A DNA stretch of 64,000 nt, from the NCBI GenBank assembly GCA_022457155.1, contig JAJGOT010000028.1, forward strand, positions 2,044,501-2,108,500, in the 5' to 3' direction. The position numbers and the translations under genes were made by a program. This stretch comes from Cladopsammia gracilis (taxonomy: Eukaryota; Cnidaria; Anthozoa; Scleractinia; Dendrophylliidae). Shown in pieces: positions 8,426 to 22,200 of this stretch (the first letter of the stretch is position 1; each line of letters begins with the position of its first letter). The notes under the pieces were generated by a model that searched no databases, was not told the DNA's origin, and was given only the letters and a program-made list of their open reading frames with translations.

Positions 8426-11400
8426 CTGAAGTGACAAACAAAAAAATAATGAGTAAGCGGTCAGTTAGCCATAACCCAAGGTTGAACACTTAATGCAGGT
8501 TTGACTGTGGTACACACAGCGGTTTTCAATGGAGTGTCGAACGTAATTTCACGATTTTGGTTTTGCTTTGCTATGCTTTGTAATTAACTACAAAATCTTG
8601 CGCCACTTTCTCGACCAATCCGGCAGAAGAAAAACCAAAACCATATATTGCTCGCACGCGTTTTCCCACGCAAAAGCCTTGTTTTCATATGTCGGAAAAA
8701 TCCCATACGATCGGGGATTTTGCTGTTTTCCGACCCTCCTAGATTTTGCCGATATATCGGGAAAATCGCCGATCATCGCAGAAATCTGGGAGGCATCGGG
8801 GAAGTAGAAACGCTCCCGATTTTCCCGATTTGTCCCCGATTACCCAGGCGATCGTGGATGTCTACGATTTTCATAAGTTGACAAAATCTGGGACGGTCGG
8901 GAAACAGCGAAATTCCCAATCGTCTCGGAATTTTTCGACAAATGAACAGGTTTTAGCGCCGGCTACAAGTATTTGCTTCGAGATCTGATTGGTTCATTGG
9001 ATTATCTACCTCTGTTTTGATTGGCGGGAGTAATTACTTTCGTTTTGGTTTTACGACACTCAACTGAAAACGGTTTTCACCGCTCTATTTATACTAATGC
9101 AATATCCTATTTAAACGGCCTCACCTGGCTCGTAGTAGTCGTAGACGTTCACAGGAACCGCCTGCACCACACCAACGTAATATTCCCGGTCAAATTGAAC
9201 ATCAACACATAGTTCACGGTTACTTGGAATCTGAGGTGAATAAATTTAGAACATTAATTTGTCCGGCTATAAGTAATATTTTCCACACAATGATTGATTA
9301 TTGTGGTCAATATTTATTTAGGGAGATTCTGTATCTTACCTCACTCAGGTAGATAACTAATGAAGTGTCAGACACTTCGACTTTATCCAATTCGGGTAAG
9401 TTTGTTTGCAACTGTCAAAAGAAAAATTAAAAGCATGTATTAATCAGTTCTTGTAATAAAGAAAGGAACAACAGTCACACATATACACAACAGCAACAAC
9501 GGTAACGGGTTGTTGGTGCTGGGGATCCGTGACGTTATTCAAAATGGCGGACAAGACGGCCGCCATCTTGGCTTGGCTTGCTATTTATGAAGTCATATCT
9601 CATTACCATAGGGACCGAATGTCTCCAAACTTCACCAAAATACTGTATGTATCAAGGACAAACGAGCAGTTACTGAAGACAGCATTTGCTAATAATAAAT
9701 GCTCTTGAAAGAATCGGAGAAAAACCTTAAGGGGGTCCCCCCTTCCCCTCCCCCCCCCCTTTCCCCCCGTACGTCCAATTCATAATTTGAGACTTTTCAA
9801 AGTCAAATTTTACGTCCATTGGCTAAACAGCAACAGAAACAACAACAGAAACAGCATACAATGAACAAAACGTAAACAGCTTTGAGCTGCTTTGCTTCTT
9901 ATACTAAATGAGAACAGTAGAGCAACTAAACAACTCACTTACGTTTTTCAATGATTCTGGATCTGGTTTAAATCCAGTTAAAATGCCAATATCCATAATG
10001 GACATGCCTGTATTTCCTTGTTCAAGATACCTAGGAAAAACGGTTGCGTTAGAATTTGCAAAGCGTAAAAATATTGCAATAAATGATCGGATATATGTAT
10101 TTATTACAACAATAGTATATATAATAATGTAAAGGTTCTTATAATGCGCATTTCTAGCCCCAATGCGCCTTACTTAAAAGTCCAATGTGTTTACAAACAT
10201 AGTGAAGGCTAAAAAAAATATTTTTATTTTTTTTCTTTCATCTTGCTTTTAAATGCTATAACAGTTTCTGCACTTTTAGTATACTCTAGAATAGGGTTCC
10301 ATAATTGAAGCGCTGAGGTGGAAAAAGCACGACCTCCATATATCTTGGATTTGATGGCTGGGGTGCATAGCTGCGAGCGAGATGATGACCGTAGAGTTCT
10401 TGAAGGATGATATTCCTTAATGATGGATACAAGATAACCGGTAGATTGTCCATTCAAGATCTTATATGTGACAAGGCCTGGGAGAATCTTAAAGTTAACT
10501 CTTACTTCTACAGGTAGCCAATGTAGATTCTTTAAGTATTGGTGTTGTATGGTCAGAATTCCGTGCTCCTGCTACCATTCGAGCTGTAATATTCTGGATT
10601 CTTTTGTTACTGGTGTATATTATGTAAGAGACCATTGCAATAGTCGAGTCTAGAAATCACGAGGGGATTTACCATCACCTTCAACCCAGAGTACACAAAA
10701 GTGTTTTTGAAACTTACAAAGTATTTCCTTAAAAATGAATTTTTTTCTTTAGCTTCGTTCATCTTATGTTGTCTTTATATCATATTACTAGCTTAATTTA
10801 TGTCAGGTATTAAAGTGCACATGAAGTGAAATTTAACTACTATTTTTTATTGGTAGGTGTTTTAAGAATTATTTTGATGGGAAAACGAGTCACTTGAAGT
10901 GGCGGGAACATGTTTTTAACAAGCGACGCAAGTTCGGCATATTAGACAAGGACCTGAGTTCTAGTGACGTCATTAGTGTGTTTACAACTGAGCGCGTCAC
11001 TTGTTTTACAGTGGAGTTTTGGCAACTTGTGGAAGGATTATATCGATTAAACATGGCTGAAAGCGACGCGTATTTTAGCCCCGGGTTCGTCCCCTTCGCC
11101 GCCATGTTTTGCTGAATGACGTCACAAATGCCCTTTTGGCCGCGCTCAAAGTGTCGCAAATTTCAGGCCACGCCGGGAGTTTCAAACCGCTAAAAACAGT
11201 GGTTCCTCTTCGCGCAATAGAGGAAAACGACTGAAAATGGAATATAGGTGGTATGAACAACATAAAACCTAAAACAAAACGGTAGTGAAATTTCACTTCA
11301 TGTGCCACGCCGGGAGTTTCAAACCGCTAAAAACAGTGGGTCCTCTTCGCGCAATAGAGGAAAACGACTGAAAATGGAATAAAGGTGGTATGAACAACAT

Positions 11401-14400
11401 AAAACCCTAAAACAAAACGGTAGTGAAATTTCACTTCATGTGCACTTAAGTATCACTTTTTGCCAAGTCAAACTGAAATCATATTTGTATCAACGCTGCA
11501 AATTTTCAGCATGGAAATGAATTGCAATTTTCTTTTTAAAATATGCCATTTTTTACAAGCTCTTCTCTTGTACCTTGCGAAAATAGCCAAAGAAATGATT
11601 ATATTTTGTTTTCCCTTCTAGGAATCACTTGATATTTTCTTCACGGCATTTATGTTTGAGCAAAGGTATTTAGTTAAATATTTAATAGTTGGGGCCAAAA
11701 ACCAGCGCAATAACCATGGCATTGCCCGTTTAAAATACTGGAAGAAGATTAGATAATTGGACAAGGTTTTAATCTAAACTGGGTACCCTGTGACTGTTCC
11801 TTACCGTGTACAGACTTTTAAGCTAATGCTTTTCACCGGCTCATGCTGTGCTGGTTTTTTCTTATCACGACACCGTTTCGTATTCTTGTTCTTTCCTTTG
11901 CATCCTTTCTTTTTATTCTTTTCATTATTCTTTTCATTGTTTTCTTGTACAGCATCATTTTGTCTAGGACCAAGCACTTCCTCGGCTTTATTTTTATCTT
12001 TGATTTCTGTGACTGTCTTGTTCAGATAAAACTTACAGGTTTCATTGCGGGAAGAAGGAAGATTGTAGCGGATTTCCACCTTTATGAGAAAAGATTAGAT
12101 TGTGAGGATCTTTACTGGCCCATTACACTAGCTGCACCACTGGACAATTTACCGCTGAAGGTAACTTTACCCTATGCAGACCGAGCATTTTTGTATCTTT
12201 TGGGACTGGGCGAGTGGGCGGAACCCCCCTCCGTAACTTCAAGAATATGAAAGTTATGGCTATGAAACTTGTAGGGTTTATAGTACGTCCAAAATTGTCT
12301 AAGTAAAGACAGGTCGTGATGACGTCATATGACGCTGGAATTGCGTAATCATTCTCAATGATCGCCCTATTGGATCCGCCATCTTGGATTTCCATCATGT
12401 CAGAAAAGCTCCGAAACTAAGTCAAAATTAATCAAAATCAAAAAAAAATGCTAAAATGATCTTAATTTGTAAAAACTACTTCACGAAAGTTAAAGCATTT
12501 TCCGTTTAAACGTTAATTTAGGCAGAAATTTCAAAATTTGGGAGGAATTGCTTGTTAAAATATGCTTGCCATGGAAACGTCACTTGTCATAAACAATAAT
12601 ATATCACATTAAAACGTTCCCAGATTAATTTGAGCTAAAGTCACGAAGTTTAGTGGGTATTGGTTAAATGCTTCTTAAGTTATAAAAGTTCATATTCGGA
12701 GCGGTTACTTTCCGTTTCTCCCGGTCTGAATAGGGTAAGGTGTGATTAAAATATTTCAGTGTTATATTCCAGACTTCCCTCGTGTGCCCCTGATAGTCGG
12801 TAGCATTGCGTTTATTGTTTGTTGCTTCTTAGAGCGGTTTTCACTTGATTAGTGCCATAAAACCAAAACCAAAGTAATTACTCTGACCAATCACAGCAGT
12901 CGTAAACAATCCAATGAACCAATCAGAGCTCGAAGCAATTACATGTCGGCGGCGCCAAGCGCAGGAAAACGCGTGCGAGCAAGTCACGATTGGTTTTGGA
13001 TTTACTTCTGATTGGTCGAAAAAGTGGCGCGAGATTTTTTAGCCAATCACAAAGCGTAGCAATGCAAAACCAAAGCAATTGTGTAATTACTTTCGACACT
13101 CAATTGAAAACTGCTCTGAAACCAAAACCAAAGTAATCAGTGTGACCAATCACAGAGCTTGCAGACAATCCCAATGAGAACTCGAAGCAAATACATGCAG
13201 CCGGCACCAAGCGCGGGAAACGCGTGCGAGCAAACCACGATTGGTTTTGATTTTACTTCTGATTGGCTGAGAAAATGGCGCGAGATTTTTTTAGCCAATC
13301 ACAAAGCGTAGCAATGTAAAACGAAAGCAATTACGAAATTACTTTCGATACTCAATTGAAAACTGCTCTAAAATCAAAACCAAAGCAATTACTCTGACTA
13401 ATCAAAATAGAGGCACACAATCCAATGAACCAATCAGAGTTCGAAGCAAATACATGTAGCGGGCGCCAAGCGCGGGAAAACGCGTGCGAGCAATTCGGTT
13501 GGTTTTGGTTTTGCTTCTGATTGGTTGAGAGAGTGGCGCGAGATATTTTAGCCAATCACAAAGCGTAACAGTGCAAAACCAAAGTAATCACGAAATTACT
13601 TTCGCAATCATTTGAAAACCGCTCAAAAAAATGTCGGTTTAACAGGTTTAACAGATTTAACGTCCTTATAATGAGGCATCAACGTTCGAATGAAATCAAT
13701 ATGATTTATTTAATTTCATAAGGCAATTCACTGCACAGATAAAAAATTCCTAGAGTGCCATTTATAGTCTGCACAAACGGGTTTCTTTATTCTCAATGTA
13801 ACTAATTTGCTTTCATCCATGTAATATCCTGAGATTTTAGTGGCGCTTTTGTTTCTCGTCATTAATTTTTGGCGATGTTTTAGACGTTTTGAAAAAACCT
13901 AAAAAATAGACATGATATAAGGAAGTTAAGGTGCTTTAATTTGACGTAATCAGTCACTGCAGCTCTCTCGGCTTTCCTCAGTTAAAGGAGACTACATGGG
14001 CGCTTCCGATGACTTTCAAGAAAACAGCAAACAGCAAACCCAGTACCTTTAAACTTTAGGCGTTCAGACTGTGGGAAGTGAATATACACAAAGGCCTGAG
14101 ATGAAAATAGTATCTGCGCTTATTTTTCGAGTCCCAAAAGCCAAGCAAAATTGGATGGCTTACCTCCAGCAGCCCAGCCCCGGTTCCTCGTGTCTCGACA
14201 AACAGTTTCCCACCAAGGAAACGCGTAACCTGTTGCAATGGTAAACAGTATAATTGTTTTTAAATACCATGGTTAATGAAGTAAAATGTGTCTGAAAATT
14301 AATCCCAAATAGGATTGTTGTGTCCATTCATTAAACCAAGCTTGGGGCTCAGAGCTACCTTAAATTTTCGAAAATTTAAGGTAGCTCTGAACCCCACCTA

Positions 14401-16210
14401 CAGAATTTTTTTAAACTTTGCCAAAAGTTGCATCTTATCCTACTGATCAAAATTCGACAATAAAAAATGGGGTTCACCGAGTCATTTTTGAGTTATTAAC
14501 ACTTAAAGCTGAAATTAAGGGTGTTTTCAGCACGTTATGCTGTTGCTATAGTACCATATTGTGTTATAAAAATGATAACAACGTGTTTACCAATCATTGG
14601 GCATTCGTCCGATATCATGATTGTATCTTGAAAAGTGCTGGAAACTGTTGGGAGCCACCTTAAGTATTCGGTTTCACTGGCTTATACTCCGTGAACATTG
14701 CAACTCATTCTTAACCCTTATTTAAACTTAATCCTTTATTCAATAGGCCCGTATTTTCAAAATTAAGGTATAACACTGGCTTTGTCGCAAAAATAGCTTA
14801 GAATTACGAATTATCCCTTACATCTTGTTTTCTCCTAAGCAGCGCGTTTTCTGGGGTGATGTGTATCTCGCCTGGTTTCCACTTGGTATTCTTTTCAGAC
14901 TCCAGTTTAACCTTAAGGTCAAGGGTTTTGCCAGCTGTTTCCTCGCTGTACAAGGCAAGCGCCTGCAGAGCCACTACTGTATCCTGTAGGAATAATCAAA
15001 GACAACTCGTGAATACGAAACTTAACGTTCGGACCCTTCCCTCTTCTGGACGATTTGCTTTACCGACCCTTCACCCCTTAAATCTAACTCCCCACCCTCT
15101 CCTCCCTCAAACAAGTCGAGCGCCTGCAGAGCCACTACTGTATCCTGTAGGAATAATCAAAGCTAACTCGTGAATACGAAACTTAACGTTCGGACCCTTC
15201 CCTCTTCCGGACGATTTGCTTTACCGACCCTTCACCCCCTAAATCTAACTCCCTACCCTCTCCTCCCTCAAACAAGGCGAGCGCCTGCAGAGCCACTACT
15301 GTATCCTGTAGAAGTAATCAAAGCCAACTCGTGAATACGCAACGTTCGGATCCTGCCCTCATCTAGACGATTTGCTTCACCGACCCCTCGCCGCCTGCAT
15401 CCCGCATGGGTAAGGCAGGTGACCATCACATATCGCGGGCTCAATGTTAACATACAATGAACTGCAGGGCTGATCTGACTACGTAAAAAAGTAGACTTTG
15501 CGAGACACCTTTACGACAGAAACCGATAAAGTAGGATCGCAACCGTGGACAGCTGTTTCGTTGTTATTGCAACTCTTCAGCACGGTGTAGCGATGAACTA
15601 AATGACGCCAGCAAGAATGCCAGCGCAAATAGATTACACTATGACCTGTTCACCCTATCAGGTTCCGTATTGTGTAATCTATTTGCGCTGGCATTCTTGC
15701 TGGCGTCATTTAGTTCATCGCTACACCGTGCTGAAGACTGTCCACGGTTGCGATCTTACTTTATCGGTTTCTGTCGTAATGGTGTCTCGCAAAGTCTACT
15801 TTTTTACGTAGCCAGATCAGCCCTGTAGTTAATTGTGCGTTTGTTCATTTTTTGGCTGGTTAGGTCTCTCGCAGATCCTACGTATACCATTAGCAGCATT
15901 ATCGTTTGCGGTCCATTGCAGATTTCACCTTTATTTCAATGTTAACAACCGATCGACCGAACGAGTGAAATTGTCTCCCTGTACTATAACTCGTTCAAAT
16001 CTTCGCATATTCACGAGTTAAAAATGTTTGTGAGCCTTGTCACGCTCATGACTGTTTGAAGCGCCAACGTTTGACGAAGATTACTTCGAAGTCCCAGTCA
16101 GAAAAGTAACTGAAGTTTTCGGGAAGTTATCCTCGAATACTGATTTAACAATCTACCTCTACGAACACATGCGAGTTCTGGGACGGACCATTCGAAAAGT
16201 GATTGTGTGT

Positions 16211-16241
<31 letters not shown>

Positions 16242-19200
16242 GGGGATTTTAAGCTTTCACGATGTTTTTTTTTTCGGGCTTTGCGAATGCAGGCTTTTTC
16301 GCATAATATTTGCTAAATGTAATAAACATTTTCGTTGCACCTTGCAGATTACCAAGTTACCAAGGAATGGGGGAATGGGCTTGGTGAAATTTTATGGATC
16401 TTTGTGAAATAATATGACCCCTACCTACTGATTTTTAGTTTTGTGTGCTCCCTTTACTTCTCGAACTTTCCATAATGGAATGACCCCCCCCCCCCCCCCT
16501 CTCCCTCCCTACACAGGTGTTACACATGTTTTAAATCGAGGTTAACGTTAAAAGCGAACTTCATATTACATTATTGATTTTTATACCACGTTCTCGAGCT
16601 GCATTTCAGCTCAGACTAGTATTTTACCAAGATGGGACAATTTGTCAAAAACAACGTGTCTCGCAAATTCCGGCATGTGTAGGCTTCATCCGATTCGAAT
16701 AATAGGAAAAGCCGGTTTTCACTCGCTTAAAATTGGTTTTAAAATGCACCTGCATAGCGTAGAACAATCTAATATATGCGCTACTCTCATCGTGAGCTTG
16801 GATCGCCTGTGGTGTTTGTGATTTATAATGGTAATTGAACTGAGTGGAGTGCAATTTGGTCTGAAATCATACGCGTGATTTCAAAATCGAACGAGCGCGC
16901 AGTGCGAGTTGGATTTGAAATCACAAGTATGATTTCAGACCAAAATTGCACGACACGAAGTTCAATTACCACTTTATTACATCCATTTTAAAATTGCACA
17001 ATTTAATTGCCCAAATACAGGATTTTAGTCAGTACCAATATTGATGTGACTTATAGATGCAATATAGAGCAAAAAATAGTGCGATTCGGGAATAAATCGC
17101 ACTGCTGAGAAAAAGATGCGATTTAGAGCAAAAAACAGTGCGATTTGCTGAGAAAAAGATGCGATTTGGAGCAAAAAATAGTGCGATTCGGGAATAAATC
17201 GCACTGCTGATAGCCAATCAAATTGCAAGGATCACCAGTGATTTCAAAATGGATGCAATAAATAATCTAATCAATAAGGGATGAGATCAAACCACAGGAA
17301 TAATCACTGCCCTCGCTTATATCCAGTGTTCACGATTTCCTTATATTGTGAGACAGACTTTTATTATAAGGAAGACCTCATCGCAATCCTGTGTTTGGAT
17401 TGGCTATACACACCTGAGTAGAAACAAATCCTACGCCACCCTTTCTCTGATTGGTCAGATAGGTTACAATAGGACCAGCGTAACCAGTGCGACCGAGGAT
17501 GATTTGAGTCAGCAGTGCATAGCCAGCGGTCTCCACATTGAGCGCGTTTCCTCCAGCATTCCAGTGACGCGACTTTTTAGCTGAAATGAGGTGAACAGAA
17601 CAGCAGGATCTAATTTGTGCGAATTCTATTCAGATTTACATTGCATAATACTGATGTTGAATAAAGGAATCATCAACAAACCATGTGCGAATCTAACTAG
17701 TGCATAATCAAAGGCTCCTATGAGCCAAATGGTGAATACGAAACGTTCTAAATAAAAGATACTGCACACCTTCGGACCCTTCCCTCGCCTAGGCATCTTG
17801 ATTGGCTGTCAACGATACTGCGCTGTCATAGATTCTCTTGCTTTGTCTCTACAATAGGGGCATACTTAATATAACATGGGCTGATATTAAACTGTAATGT
17901 ACATCTTACCACTATCATAAACAGCATTTTGCACAAGTCTGTCGTTTGCTTTTAATTTTTCTGTGCTGTTCACCAGACTCAGCGCATAAGCTGTCAGTGC
18001 CATGCTGTACGGCTTGTTCAATGTCCTGTATTGCCTCTCCAGGAAGCCTTTGGCACCACGTATGGCCTCCTGGGTATTCTGTTAACACGACAACAAGTAA
18101 GTTATTTGGTTTTTAATTTTTCCGGTGTACTGTTCAATGTTTCATCACAAATTGAACAGCATAAATAAAGATAATAACATGTTGTCATATATATTTTAAT
18201 AATATTATCCACACGTACCTGCACACCTTTACACTTGCATTCTGCCAGGGTGGATAAAACAAACGCTGTCATGGCAACATCTCCTTCAGTATACACTCCT
18301 CCCTTAAAAGAGACATAAGTTCTGAATTTTATTGCGTAATAATTGTTGAGGGCGAAGCCCGAATCAGCTATCACGCGATAGAAATCAAGGGCGAATAATC
18401 TAATTGTTTTAGTATAAATCTACTAGACGTTCGAAACTTAACCACAAGACAGGCTCGAGTTTTTATTGAATAATGATATAAAAAGGTCACACTGTTAGGC
18501 CACTCACTCTACTCACTTTCTTCAACAGAATAGATGGTGAGTAGCGTAGGCAATAAGAGAACAGCATTCGTGATAGAACGCTAGTACATTTATACCAATT
18601 CGTTATGGTGGTTCTATAGGGTTACTTGTTTTGAGTTTTTTTTGGAAGATATTGAGTTTCAGCATGTACACTTACAGAACAGTACAAACGTTCCGTGAAT
18701 TGTGTTCCAACTTATAATAAAAGGAAGCCAAATCCATATTTTCTTGAGAAAACTGCTCGACAGAGCTTACTCTCTGGGCTTACATTTTTAAAAACTTACG
18801 AAGCGCAACATTGTCTCTACAGACAGTAGTTACAAAATCTTGCTGGGTAATCTTGTTTGCTCGCACAATAGAAAAAGATATTCAATATTAATCTAATTTA
18901 GCACAAGCAAAATAGAGAGATTAAGCTTTGCGTATATTTCTCCCGCGAACGGCAGGCATACAACTTTTGCCGTTTCGCGTTTGCCTTTTCTACGTGAAAG
19001 TGAGTAGTTTTCCGTTTGTAATGAACTTGTGAATTATTTTCGATTTTTCCAGTGGATTTATTTAACGATTCGAGGAAAAGAAAATATAATCAACTACAAA
19101 TTGGCGTTTGTCGTTTGCCGTAGAACGCGGTGCGTAATCTCTCTAATTATACGGGCTTACGGAGTGCGTTTATTTTACATGGGAAAATAGAATTCCAGTT

Positions 19201-22200
19201 TTTATTTTACAAAAATTAAAAAAAACGGATAATGAATTCACAAAATCCACACTCCGATGAGATTCATTTTTGTTGTCGGGGGGAGGGAGACGGGGAGTGA
19301 GGTGGAAAGGGGAAAGGGGAAAGGGGAAAGGGGAAAGGGGAAAGGGGAAAGGGGAAAGGGGGATTCCTTACCACCATCTCCCTATGAATGACCGCATTGA
19401 TCTCGGGCAGGGCACCATCTGCTCGTTGGTTCTGAACCAGCCAGTTCACTGAGTCACAAACAAGCTCTTCATCTACAATATCCATCCCAGGAAACTCTTG
19501 AATCTTGCAGAATACTCTCATTACAAATGCTGTCAGCCTATTGCGAAAAAAAAACCATGACATTTAAATAAAAAAAACATAACATTTCAATCGAAGTGGC
19601 CTTACGCTGTAAATGGACACAGTTATGTTCAAAGTGTCCGTTGATAGGGCGAACATATACAATACAATACAATACAATACAACACAATACAATACAATAA
19701 CTTTATTTATCCACGGAGTCCTTATCACTAAAGAGTGGTCTTCTAAAGAGCCGTGCACATTAAACCTAGTAGAAAAAGTTAAGACTTAAAAATTACAAAA
19801 CTCCTATAATAAGTGCTAAACTAAGTTAAGAAAATACTAATATACAATTGCGGAATAATATAGGAGTACAGGCGGGATATACGGAGGAGGGGAGGCACTC
19901 TGAAAGGTTCAAACATTCAACGCTGTCCTACGAGTGAATATGACCAGATATTCAGCAACACTGTCTTTCACTCTTTCGTGTTTCTAATAGATAGATCCAA
20001 GATCAAGTATTCCAATTAATAGAAATTAATGGAGTGGGCCATTGATTCGTAAGTAAAAATCACGCAGCAGTTATTTTAATCTCTGGCCGTTGTCTCTCAA
20101 CCACTCATAAATTTCCAGTTGCATTATAATGCTCGAAAATTCTAACAAGAAAAGTGATTTTTGTTCCCCATAACAATGAACGTTTACAAACCATGTGCTT
20201 CCTGGTCGGCTACTTCCAAATGCGCTAAACGACTTGTCATCGCGACGATAATTCAGTTCTCTTGCGTAGCCTGGTAGAGAAGAAAATCGGCTCAAAGCTT
20301 ATAGACTCAGGAAAACGATTTCAAAGTTTAACCGACTAGCAACACTAATTATTGTTTCAGAACATATCAAAAAAGTCAAAATTTACAAAAATTTAGGCAT
20401 TTTTCTTGAATGATGCTCAAAAGCTAATATTCACATACATTTAAGCCGGGGACAGTGTCACAGGGGCTTTCACATTTTATTGGTCAACACCTTCACTTGC
20501 TTAGAAAAGAATGCTAAAATACCAAGATAAGAAACCCAACAATTTTTGAAAAAGGAACAAATCATAGCCTGTCCTAGCCTATTTTGGAAATGAAAATGTG
20601 AGAAAGAATGACGTGACAGGCTAACTTTTATAACTTACAATTCATTCAGATCTAGTCCGTCTATGACAAGAGACACCCATCGACAGTTTTGGACACTAGG
20701 GTGGTGATTCACCCAGTCCATCTATGACAAGAGAAACCCATCAACAGTTTTGGTACACTAGCGGACACACTAGGGTGGTGATTCACCCAGTCCATCTATG
20801 ACAAGAGACACCCATCAACAGTTTTGGTACACTAGGGGACACACTAGGGTGGTGATTCACCCAGTCCATCTATGACAAGAGACATCCATCAACAGTTTTG
20901 GTACGCTAGGGGACACACTAGGGTGGTGATTCACCCAGTCCATCTATGACAAGAGACACCCATCAACAGTTTTGGTACACTAGGGGACACACTAGGGTGG
21001 TGATTCACCCAGTCCATCTATGACAAGAGACACCCATCAACAGTTTTGGTACACTAGGGGACACACTAGGGTGGTGATTCACCCAGTCCATCTATGACAA
21101 GAGAAACCCATCAACAGTTTTGGTACACTAGCGGACACACTAGGGTGGTGATTCACCCAGTCCATCTATGACAAGAGACACCCATCAACAGTTTTGGTAC
21201 ACTAGGGGACACACTAGGGTGGTGATTCACCCAGTCCATCTATGACAAGAGACACACATCAACAGTTTTGGTACACTAGGGTGGTGATTCAGTTTATCAC
21301 AAAACTGGACCTTTTTTAATGAAACCAAATCTCCGGGACACTGCCTCTTTAACGGGGCACTGTCCCTTCGAAATAACAGAATTTCGTAATCTCCAAATGC
21401 CGCCAAATATACAACTTAACTGAATAATAAGGTTCTATAGAGCAAAACCAAAGCATTAGTTTGGAGATACAGTGCAGGATTGCAAGGATGGAAGTGGATT
21501 ACAGTCCATCGAATTTGGTTTCGTGACAGGCGGTCAAGAAATTAAACTTGTCATTCTTTTAGCTGTTTCTTTGCTTCCATCACTTTCGGCGATTATTTCT
21601 TCTAATGATAAGATAACAACGCGAGCTTAAACAAGCTCCTAGTCATAATAATGAAATTACGACATATCAGCCGGTACATTGCCCCTTTAAATCCCTGAGC
21701 GTACCTGATTGAATGAAGCGATAAGCGTTTGCCTCGTTGGCTCCAGTGAGCTGACCTGTGTTCATTAGATATTCTAACACGTAGACGTTTGGAGCGAGGT
21801 ATATCATATTTTGCTCCCCACATCCTGTGGGCTGACGGAAAAACGCCTCTAAGCCACCCTCGATGGTAGTGTTGACAACAGGACCAACAAGATTTCCTAA
21901 AACGAAACATTGTAAGCGATAATATGATAATGTGGCTAAGATGATATAACACCGATTAATTTTCTTGCGCTCCGTTATTGGGTAAAATCGCCAGGCAACT
22001 GCCGGACACCTTCAAAACATTTACAAGAAGAAAGTAACGTGAGCTCACCTAAGCTATTCCGCGCGATACTATCATGCTAGTAGAATCCTCTTCAATCTTG
22101 CTAGAATGCTGGCAAGATTGAAAGGGTACTGCTTCTCCTTGCAGGGTAGCGCGATGCTCGCCAAACAAATGTGTAAACCTCGTTACGCTCGGGCTTTTGG

